Source: Rhodocyclus tenuis
GTDB lineage: Bacteria > Pseudomonadota > Gammaproteobacteria > Burkholderiales > Rhodocyclaceae
NCBI RefSeq assembly: GCF_014197755.1
Contig: NZ_JACIGE010000013.1
Coordinates: 55,165 to 119,164, forward strand
DNA length: 64,000 nt
Direction of reading: 5' to 3'
In this document: positions 57,159 through 64,000 of the stretch, in pieces
Layout: each line of letters starts with the position of its first letter
Numbering within the stretch: position 1 is the first letter of the stretch
The notes under the pieces: generated by a model
Seen by the model: the letters and a program-made list of their open reading frames with translations, nothing else
What the model was told of the DNA's origin: nothing
Database searches by the model: none
Program-made: the position numbers and the translations under genes

Positions 57159-58414
57159 TGCCTGGCTATAAGCGGACGGAGGTTGGCGTCATTCCTGATG
57201 TTTGGGATTGCCTGCGCGCGCGTGAGTTTGGGGTTTTCAAGGGCGGCAGCGGTTTCCCTCTTTGGGCTCAGGGACAACGTACCGGTGAATACCCATTCTT
57301 CAAAGTATCGGACATGAACAATGAAGGCAATGGGACCTTCATGACGGCAGCCAACCACTACATCTCAGAGCAAACGCGTAAGCATCTGGGTGCCCATGTT
57401 TTCCCGGCTGACAGTATCGTCTTCGCGAAAGTTGGGGCTGCTGTCTTCCTAGAGCGAAAGAAGATCCTTGGCCAGCCGAGCTGCATCGACAACAATATGG
57501 CTGCGTATGTCCTTAACAGCAGTCGCGCCGATGTCCGCTATGTTCACTCGCTGTTGTTGACGAAGAAGCTCGGCGCGTTGGTTGCTACGACTGCCCTTCC
57601 CGCACTGAACGGGAGACAGCTCGGTGAGATGGTGCTAGCCCTTCCCCCTCTCCCCGAACAACGCGCCATTGCCCAAGTCCTAAGCGATGTCGATGCTTTG
57701 CTCGCTACCCTTGATCAAATGATCGCCAAGAAGCGCGATCTGAAGCAGGCGGCCAAGCAGCAATTGCTCACAGGTGAAACTCGTCTGCCGGGATTCAGAG
57801 GGGATTGGGAGGTGGCGCAACTTGGGAATATTGGCCACTTCTTGAAGGGGCGCGGTGTCAAGAAAGACGAAGCGCAGAGCGGAATGCTCCCGTGCATCCG
57901 TTATGGCGAGATTTATACGCATCACAATGATTACATCAAGTCTTTTAATTCCTGGGTTTCCCCGCAGGTAGCGACAATGGCGACGAGATTGAAACAAGGC
58001 GACTTGCTATTTGCTGGTTCTGGCGAGACCAAGGGGGAAATTGGCAAATGCGTCGCCTTTATTGACGACTACGAAGCGTACGCTGGTGGAGACACTGTGA
58101 TTCTCCGAGCTACTGGCGTTAACCCGATGTTCATGGGTTATTACTGCAACACCGTACCAATTGCTGCTCAAAAAACAAGCAAAGGACAAGGTGACGCTGT
58201 TGTTCACATTAGTGCCGCCGCCTTGTCCAGCATCGTTCTGGCTCTGCCATCGCTCCCTGAACAAAACGCCATTGCTGCAGTGCTCTCGAACATGGACGCC
58301 GAGTTATTGGTGCTCGAAGCCCGCCGCGACAAAATCCGCAACATCAAACAAGGCATGATGCAGGAGCTGTTGACTGGAAAAACACGGCTGGTTCAGGGAG
58401 GGCTTAATGATTAA
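57149..58414 (+). CDS. hsdS: Type I restriction-modification specificity subunit
   Basis: 421 residues with two target-recognition domains. Each ends in the conserved coiled-coil repeat: LPPLPEQRAIAQVLSDVDALLATLDQMI with ELTGE-like LLTGETRLPGF at the middle, and LPSLPEQNAIAAVLSNMDAELLVLEARR with LLTGKTRLV at the end. It sets the bipartite recognition sequence for both HsdM and HsdR. GGAG precedes the start inside hsdM. Its end overlaps the next gene by eight bases. Confidence 0.94.
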   Translation: MELMPGYKRTEVGVIPDVWDCLRAREFGVFKGGSGFPLWAQGQRTGEYPFFKVSDMNNEGNGTFMTAANHYISEQTRKHLGAHVFPADSIVFAKVGAAVFLERKKILGQPSCIDNNMAAYVLNSSRADVRYVHSLLLTKKLGALVATTALPALNGRQLGEMVLALPPLPEQRAIAQVLSDVDALLATLDQMIAKKRDLKQAAKQQLLTGETRLPGFRGDWEVAQLGNIGHFLKGRGVKKDEAQSGMLPCIRYGEIYTHHNDYIKSFNSWVSPQVATMATRLKQGDLLFAGSGETKGEIGKCVAFIDDYEAYAGGDTVILRATGVNPMFMGYYCNTVPIAAQKTSKGQGDAVVHISAAALSSIVLALPSLPEQNAIAAVLSNMDAELLVLEARRDKIRNIKQGMMQELLTGKTRLVQGGLND

Positions 58415-58952
58415 TTTTGCTTTTCGTCTCCTGCTGACATTCAATGCCACATCGCTCCTTCTCATTATTTTTCTAGTGCAAAAATGTGAAGTTCTGGGAA
58501 CATTGATTCCTGTTCTTGCTCAGTTTAATCTTCCCAGCTGGATTTCGTATGCAGCTTACCTTGTCGTTCCTATCGCACTGACGGGCACTAGCATCTTTTT
58601 GAGTTCACACCTTGGAAAGGATGAGTTCAAGAAAGGCGAAGTCGACAGCATTGAACACGCGAACAATAGCTTTCTCCCCAGTTATCTTGGCTATTTCTTT
58701 GTCGCGCTTGGCATCAGCAACTGGGACGTTCTGTGGTTTGTGTATGTCGTCCTCTTTGTTTTTACATTCCTATCGCAGGCGCTCTACTTCAATCCCTTGT
58801 TTCTGCTTTTTGGCTATGAGTTCTACAACATCAAGACCAAAAACGGCACAGCGATATTCCTGATTAGCCGACATCAGTATAAGCAGCCAAGCGATATTGA
58901 GATCGCCACAGCGTACCGAATCAACAACTACACTTTCATTGAAAGGGGTTAG
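58407..58952 (+). CDS. kwaA: Four-helix membrane protein, Kiwa KwaA-like
   Basis: 181 residues. Four hydrophobic helices at ~5-25, ~44-66, ~88-103 and ~108-136, and a short cytoplasmic-like tail (RHQYKQPSDIEIATAYRINNYTFIERG). Size and topology match KwaA, the membrane subunit of the Kiwa anti-phage system, and the next gene has the features of KwaB. It is AT-rich compared with hsd genes and starts eight bases inside hsdS, so it is coupled to it. Identification relies on architecture and pairing, not on a strong motif. Confidence 0.6.
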   Translation: MINFAFRLLLTFNATSLLLIIFLVQKCEVLGTLIPVLAQFNLPSWISYAAYLVVPIALTGTSIFLSSHLGKDEFKKGEVDSIEHANNSFLPSYLGYFFVALGISNWDVLWFVYVVLFVFTFLSQALYFNPLFLLFGYEFYNIKTKNGTAIFLISRHQYKQPSDIEIATAYRINNYTFIERG

Positions 58953-58954
58953 GC

Positions 58955-59785
58955 ATGAATCACGTCTTTGCGAGGGTTAAAAATCTGCCTAAAAAGCCAT
59001 TTTTTAGGCTCATCTCAGACCACACGTTATATGAGGATGTGAACGTAAGCGTCGCCTCTTGCGTCGCCTATAGCCCAGATCACAATTTGGATGAAGACTC
59101 TTGGTTCAAGATAGAGGGCTTCAAAGACCGTGATTTTTGCTTGAATATTCTCAAAAATGACTTTGATACCAAAGACTACGATAACCTGAAAAAAGACAAG
59201 TTCTCCGAGATTGCCTACCTGCTCTCTCTTCAAGGCAGCGACTTCTATTTTCAGAAAGTTCATCCTTCGCTATTTATTAAACGAAAATCCATAATTTTTG
59301 GTGAAGTGGCCAAGATTGAACAACCCGAAAATCGCTTGGTCATTAAGCCATTGCCCGATGCCATTTACCTGAAAGACTCCGATACCTTAGTTTTTCGTGA
59401 CCTTGCTGGAATAGCCAGCATCTTCAAGGGGATAGACGTACTTTTCAAGGAGGCCACCAAGGAAGAAGTCACCAATTTTTTGGCAGAGCCATTTATCAAT
59501 TTGAAAAATTACGGCGTCGATGATGTTTCCAAGCCAAACCGTAAGCGTATTGGTTTGGCAATGACGACGTTAAGTACCATGACACAAGAGGACAGGAATT
59601 CATTGATTCCCTATATCAGTGACTATTGCAATAACACGCTGAATTACGATGCGGCTAGTGGAAAATTCATCATCAGCAAAGATGATGACTTGAAGCAGCT
59701 TGTTTACGGTATCGAGCAGCGCTTTTACACCACGCTCATCAGTAAAGAAAAGCGACTCGCCAACTCGGTTCAGGCTGTTGCCTAG
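58955..59785 (+). CDS. kwaB: DUF4868-like protein, Kiwa KwaB-like
   Basis: 276 residues, no membrane segment. The middle and C-terminal parts resemble DUF4868: RLVIKPLPDAIYLKDSDTLVFRDLAGIASIFKGIDVLF, then a helical region, and the ending FIISKDDDLKQLVYGIEQRFYTTLISKEKRLANSVQ. In Kiwa, KwaB binds DNA and, with membrane KwaA, blocks phage replication. It is two bases after kwaA, AT-rich, and lies between hsdS and hsdR. It is somewhat shorter than described KwaB proteins (~315), so it may be a divergent branch. Confidence 0.62.
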   Translation: MNHVFARVKNLPKKPFFRLISDHTLYEDVNVSVASCVAYSPDHNLDEDSWFKIEGFKDRDFCLNILKNDFDTKDYDNLKKDKFSEIAYLLSLQGSDFYFQKVHPSLFIKRKSIIFGEVAKIEQPENRLVIKPLPDAIYLKDSDTLVFRDLAGIASIFKGIDVLFKEATKEEVTNFLAEPFINLKNYGVDDVSKPNRKRIGLAMTTLSTMTQEDRNSLIPYISDYCNNTLNYDAASGKFIISKDDDLKQLVYGIEQRFYTTLISKEKRLANSVQAVA

Positions 59786-59831
59786 GTAAAAGCATGGCAC
59801 ATCTAGTTGGCGATCCGCAGGGCATAAAGAA

Positions 59832-59942
59832 ATGACCGAAGCGGCCTTTCTACTCCAATTGGCCAACGGCGAAGACAGCTTCAGCTGCCTACAAAAATAC
59901 TGCCCCCGTGCCGTAGGGCTCGTCCTGCGGCAACATATATAA
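59832..59942 (+). pseudogene. Stump of an AlbA_2 (Schlafen-like) gene
   Basis: A 36-codon frame begins MTEAAFLLQLANGEDSFSCL. The first residues match the usual start of AlbA_2/ATP-binding proteins (MTEAxLLxxLANGEDS), which often sit between hsdS and hsdR. The following residues do not continue the domain. I infer that a cargo gene was largely deleted here. Confidence 0.45.
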
Positions 59943-59958
59943 CAGGGTATTTAATGTC

Positions 59959-62900
59959 ATGACTTCGCCTGTCGCTCGCTCCGAACGCAAAACACAGAAC
60001 CGCGTTACCGCCCTATTTGCTGACACAAGTCGCCTTGACTGCCTTGGGTACGATCACCTGGGTGAGTGGAGTAAACGCGACAACAACCGCTGCCTCGAAG
60101 CAGATTTTTTGCGCAGCAACCTCAAGAAGCGTGGTTATTCCGATGCGCACATTTCCGCTGCGCTGCAAAAGCTCCTGACCGCCGCCGACTCCACCGGCAT
60201 CACCCTGTATCAAGCCAATCTGCGCACCTACCAACTGCTGCGCTATGGCGTACCGGTACAGATTGCCGCCGGGCAGGCGCATGAGACCGTACACCTCATC
60301 GACTGGGAAACGCCTGGCAACAACGACTTTGGCTTGGCCGAAGAGGTCACCTTGCGCGGCGGCTACGAACGGCGGCCCGATCTGGTCGTTTACATCAATG
60401 GCATCGCGGTCGCCGTCATTGAGTTGAAACGCAGTTCGGTGGAAGTGGCCGACGGTGTTCGTCAGCTCATCACCAACCAGGAAGAGATTTTCAACAAGGG
60501 ATTTTTCAGCACGGTGCAGTTGGTGCTGGCGGGAAGCGACTCGCAGGGTTTGCGCTACGGCACCACGGGCACGCCGGAGAAATTCTTCGTCGAGTGGAAG
60601 GGGCGCAAGGATAAAGGCGCCACCACATCAGAGCCACTCGCAGAGGGTGCGCTGCTAGATAAACCACTGGCGCAGATGTTTGACAAGGTGCGCCTACTGG
60701 ATCTGATCCGCAACTTCATCATCTTCGATGGCGGTCAAAAGAAGGTGCCTCGCGTCCATCAATACCACGGCGTGAAAGCGGCCCAGGAGCGGGTGAAGCA
60801 GCAGGAAGGCGGTGTGATCTGGCACACCCAAGGCAGCGGCAAGAGCATTCTGATGGTGCTGATTGCCAAGTGGCTGCTGGAATTTGACCCGCACGCCCGC
60901 GTCCTGGTCATCACCGACCGTGATGAGCTGGACAAGCAGATCGTGGGTGTGATGCGTAATGCAGGCGTGATTGGCGAGGATGCGGCATCGCCGCGCATCA
61001 CCTCCCGCGCGGAACTGGTCGAAAAGTTGGGGGCTGCCACGCCGCGCCTAATGTGCGCGCTGGTCCACAAGTTTGATACGACCGATCTGAAGGGTGAGCC
61101 TCCCAAAGTGGTCGGCCGTGTCTACGTCTTCGTGGATGAATGTCACCGTACGCAAGGCGGCGACATGAACAAGCAGATGAAGCGATGGCTGGAGAACGCC
61201 ATCTTCATCGGTTTCACCGGCACGCCTCTGCTGCGCAAAGACAAGCAGACCACCCGCGAGGTTTTCGGCACCTACATCCACACCTACAAGTTCGATGAAG
61301 CTGTGGCCGACAAGGTTGTGCTTGACCTGAAGTACGAAGCGCGCGATGTGCCTCAGCGCCTAACGTCAAAGAAAGCTATCGATGCGTGGTTTGATCAGAA
61401 AACCAAGGGGCTGAACAACTTTCAGCGGTCGGTTCTGCGTAAACGTTGGGCGACTATGGAAGAGCTGATGAGTGCCGGTGAGCGCAAACAGCGCATCATT
61501 GCCGACATCATCCACGACTTCGGTGTCCAGCCGCGCCTCAACAATGACAGAGGTACGGCCATCCTGGTTGCTGCCTCCATTTACGACGCATGCCACTATT
61601 TCCGTTTGTTCCAGAACACGTCGTTCGGCAAGTACTGCGGAATCATTACGTCCTACGAGCCCAACCACAACGCGATTTCGCGCGAGCCCAAGGACAGCGA
61701 CGAGCGCTACAAGTTCGACACCTACACCCAGCACGTCCTGCAAAAAGATCAGACCACCAAGGACTACGAGGACAAGACCAAGCAGCGCTTCATCGACGAG
61801 CCTGCCAATCTGAAGCTGCTGATCGTGGTGAGCAAACTGCTGACCGGTTTCGATGCGCCTTCTTGCACCTACATCTACCTCGACAACGAGCTGCGCGATC
61901 ACAACCTGTTCCAGGCTATCTGCCGCACAAACCGGCTAGACGGCGACGACAAGGACTATGGCCACATCGTCGACTACAAAGAGCTGTTCGAGAAGGTGCA
62001 GGACTCCATCGCCGTATACACCTCGGACGAGCTGGACATCGACGGGGGTGGCGACGACGGCAACGTCACCGTGAAGAACTGGCTCAAGGAAGGCAAGGCG
62101 CAACTCGATGCGGCCCGCGAGGCGCTGCGCTATCTGTGCGAGCCGGTGGCAATGCCACGCGAGATGGAGCAGTACCTGCACTATTTCTGCGGTGATGCCA
62201 CCGATCCGGAAGCACTGCTGAACACCGAGCCGCTGCGCATCTCGTTCTACAAGTCGGCAGCCGCGTTCCTGCGAGCATATGCTGCAATTGCCCAGAACCT
62301 CGAAGACGCAGGGTATTCAGCGGCTGATATTGCTGCACTCGAAAAAGAGATCGAGTTCTACAGCGACACTCGCACGGCGATCAAGAAGCATTCAGGCGAA
62401 GAGCTGGACATCAAGCCTTATGAGGCGGACATGCGCCACCTCATCAACACCTACATCCAAGCAGACCCAGCTGAAGATTTGGGAAATCTTAGCTCGCTCT
62501 CACTGACCGAGCTGATCATCGAAACCGGCATTCACGACGCCATTGCCAAGAAGCTCAACCAGAAGGGCAAGCTGTCGAGGAACGCTATTGCTGAGGGCAT
62601 CATCAACAACGTCCGCAAGACGATCATTCGGGATCAACTGACTGATCCGAAGTTTTACGACGAGATATCCAAGCTACTCGAAGACCTGATCAAGCAAAAG
62701 CGCGACGACACCGCTGCCTACGAGAAATTCCTCCAGAAGGCCGAAGAGTTGGTGAAAAAGATGGTGGCAAAGAGTACGGGCAGCCATCCGCACGTGCTCA
62801 ACGGTCACCCGGAAGCGATCGCTCTCTTCAACAATCTGGCCAGCATTCCGGCCGCAACTTTCGTTTGCCCGACTGACGACGATGGCAAGGCAACGCTCGC

Positions 62901-63063
62901 GCTCGAACTCGATCAGGCGATGCGAGAGCAGGCGCCGGCAGGCTGGAAAGGAGATGACACCCGTGAGAAGCAGGTGCTCAATGCGCTGTTTCCCATCATG
63001 TCGCGGGATCGGGTGGCGACGCAGGCTATTTTTGAAATCATCAAGAACCAATCGGGGTACTGA
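59959..63063 (+). CDS. hsdR: Type I restriction endonuclease subunit
   Basis: 1034 residues. The N-terminal nuclease shows [22 protein letters not shown], i.e. Asp141 ... Glu155-x-Lys157 of the PD-(D/E)xK fold. Helicase motifs follow: HTQGSGKS (289-296), DECH (393-396), [28 protein letters not shown], and ICRTNR. A helical C-terminal domain binds the MTase core. It translocates DNA using ATP and cuts unmodified DNA. Motifs are complete. Separated from hsdMS by the Kiwa-like pair. Confidence 0.96.
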   Translation: MTSPVARSERKTQNRVTALFADTSRLDCLGYDHLGEWSKRDNNRCLEADFLRSNLKKRGYSDAHISAALQKLLTAADSTGITLYQANLRTYQLLRYGVPVQIAAGQAHETVHLIDWETPGNNDFGLAEEVTLRGGYERRPDLVVYINGIAVAVIELKRSSVEVADGVRQLITNQEEIFNKGFFSTVQLVLAGSDSQGLRYGTTGTPEKFFVEWKGRKDKGATTSEPLAEGALLDKPLAQMFDKVRLLDLIRNFIIFDGGQKKVPRVHQYHGVKAAQERVKQQEGGVIWHTQGSGKSILMVLIAKWLLEFDPHARVLVITDRDELDKQIVGVMRNAGVIGEDAASPRITSRAELVEKLGAATPRLMCALVHKFDTTDLKGEPPKVVGRVYVFVDECHRTQGGDMNKQMKRWLENAIFIGFTGTPLLRKDKQTTREVFGTYIHTYKFDEAVADKVVLDLKYEARDVPQRLTSKKAIDAWFDQKTKGLNNFQRSVLRKRWATMEELMSAGERKQRIIADIIHDFGVQPRLNNDRGTAILVAASIYDACHYFRLFQNTSFGKYCGIITSYEPNHNAISREPKDSDERYKFDTYTQHVLQKDQTTKDYEDKTKQRFIDEPANLKLLIVVSKLLTGFDAPSCTYIYLDNELRDHNLFQAICRTNRLDGDDKDYGHIVDYKELFEKVQDSIAVYTSDELDIDGGGDDGNVTVKNWLKEGKAQLDAAREALRYLCEPVAMPREMEQYLHYFCGDATDPEALLNTEPLRISFYKSAAAFLRAYAAIAQNLEDAGYSAADIAALEKEIEFYSDTRTAIKKHSGEELDIKPYEADMRHLINTYIQADPAEDLGNLSSLSLTELIIETGIHDAIAKKLNQKGKLSRNAIAEGIINNVRKTIIRDQLTDPKFYDEISKLLEDLIKQKRDDTAAYEKFLQKAEELVKKMVAKSTGSHPHVLNGHPEAIALFNNLASIPAATFVCPTDDDGKATLALELDQAMREQAPAGWKGDDTREKQVLNALFPIMSRDRVATQAIFEIIKNQSGY

Positions 63064-63779
63064 TGAACGAGACGATCCAACTGGGCGAGATTTCAATAGC
63101 GGTGACCAGGAAGGACATCAAGAATGTCCACCTCACCGTTCACCCGCCTGATGGACGTGTGACTCTCGCTGCTCCAACCAACACACGCCTAGAAGTAGCG
63201 CGGGCCTACGCGATCTCCAAGTTGGTCTGGATTCGTGACCAGCAGAGACAGCTTGAATGTCAGGCGCGGGAAACACCACGCCAGTTCGTTGAGCGTGAGA
63301 GCCACCACGTTTGGGGGCGGCGCTACCTGATGACGGTGGACTACCAGGATGTAAAGCCCACCGTTGTCCTCAGCAACAAGCGGATCACCCTGATTGTTCG
63401 TCCAGGCAGCAGCTCAGAAAAGCGCGCGGAGGTGATGCATGAGTGGCACAAGTCGTTGCTGCATGAGGCTGTACCGCCACTGATCCAAAAGTGGGAGCAA
63501 AAGCTCAAGGTGAGAGTCTCAGGCTATTTCCTGCAACGGATGAAAACCAAGTGGGGTAGTTGCAATCACGCTGAGGGAAACATCCGCCTCAATACGGAAC
63601 TGGTGAAAAAGCCTAAGGACTTGCTGGAGTACGTCGTCGTGCATGAAATGGCTCATTTGATCGAGCCCACGCACAGTGATTGCTTCATCGCAATCCTTGA
63701 AGAGCATTACCCCAGCTGGCGAGAGGCCCGCGCTGAGCTCAATGAGTTACCGTTGGCTGCAGAGGTATGGAAAGAGTGA
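63063..63779 (+). CDS. M48/DUF45-family metallopeptidase
   Basis: 238 residues. The zinc site is VVHEMAHLIEPTHSD, with His194, Glu195 and His198, plus a likely third ligand downstream. KTKWGSCNHAEGNIRLNTELVK is the conserved WGSC/NIRLN pattern of the YgjP/DUF45 group. Its start overlaps the hsdR stop (TGATG), so it belongs to the restriction operon. DUF45 peptidases commonly follow hsdR. The substrate is unknown; it might cleave restriction subunits or a phage protein. Confidence 0.9.
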   Translation: MNETIQLGEISIAVTRKDIKNVHLTVHPPDGRVTLAAPTNTRLEVARAYAISKLVWIRDQQRQLECQARETPRQFVERESHHVWGRRYLMTVDYQDVKPTVVLSNKRITLIVRPGSSSEKRAEVMHEWHKSLLHEAVPPLIQKWEQKLKVRVSGYFLQRMKTKWGSCNHAEGNIRLNTELVKKPKDLLEYVVVHEMAHLIEPTHSDCFIAILEEHYPSWREARAELNELPLAAEVWKE

Positions 63780-64000
63780 CTTGATGAGGGGGAAATCATC
63801 AGTACAGCTGCATGCGCCTTTGTGAGCATGTCCAACGATAATTTGCAGCGATGCAATTGAGAGCAGTCAACCTTGGTCGAACTATATGTTTTACGTCCGA
63901 CGTCCCCGACGTCCCCCCGTTTTCAGTAGCAGCGAGCTTTAGAGTCCGAGGCTAATGTAGCCGATTTCCGGATGAGTGATTCGGCATAGGCGGCAGGCGT

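Overview
The window comes from a GC-rich, nitrogen-fixing betaproteobacterium, most likely of the Rhodocyclales (Dechloromonas/Azonexus/Accumulibacter type). This is inferred from nifHDKT, nifENX and nifUS spread over NifA/sigma54 operons with draT next to nifH, frdABCD, a PPi-dependent phosphofructokinase beside a proton-pumping pyrophosphatase, many chemoreceptors and c-di-GMP proteins, and a typical betaproteobacterial housekeeping order (rpsT/murJ; adk-kdsB-lpxK-exbDB). No rRNA or tRNA gene was recognised.

Layout. 1-6.7 kb: the end of an EAL protein, a DUF2325 coiled-coil protein behind a Fur-box-like site, then a tight seven-gene cluster (1.87-6.67 kb) with three R-rich HMA_2-type domains, a DUF2202-like ferritin fold, three small membrane-associated proteins and a P1B-type ATPase lacking the CPC motif. 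I interpret it as a ferrosome (Fez)-type iron-storage organelle locus. 6.7-9.9 kb (minus strand): PocR-GGDEF cyclase, SIR2-like protein, DraT. 10.0-16.9 kb: nifHDKT, ferredoxin, NafY/NifY-type protein and two unknown nif-linked genes. 16.9-30.0 kb: YhcC radical-SAM protein, AlkK-like CoA ligase, PilZ protein, frdABCD, ABC substrate-binding lipoprotein, Cache protein, two chemoreceptors. 30.0-37.9 kb: nifENX, DUF269, DUF683, fdxB and an unknown gene, then nifUS. 37.9-52 kb: housekeeping genes. 52-63.8 kb: a defence island with lower GC.

Nif regulation. Three promoters have near-perfect sigma54 -24/-12 elements (9999, 30394, 35567), each with a TGT-N10-ACA NifA site upstream (9885, 30334, 35486). 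They would co-express structural genes (nifHDK), the cofactor scaffold (nifEN, nifX) and Fe-S assembly (nifU, nifS). DraT would inactivate NifH at Arg103. nifA, nifB, nifV and draG are not in the window.

Defence island. After sodB there is a scar made of a truncated IS110-type transposase start joined to a headless AlpA-like regulator, a perfect 18-bp inverted repeat and a strong sigma70 promoter. Then follow a DUF4258 gene, a methylase-like/specificity fusion that has lost its catalytic motifs, intact hsdM and hsdS, a two-gene Kiwa-like pair (4-TM KwaA and DUF4868-like KwaB) lodged between hsdS and hsdR, a stump of an AlbA_2-type gene, hsdR, and an M48/DUF45 metallopeptidase. The strongest discovery candidates are the ferrosome-like cluster, the Kiwa-in-type-I-RM arrangement with the dead methylase-specificity fusion, and the draT-SIR2-like pair.
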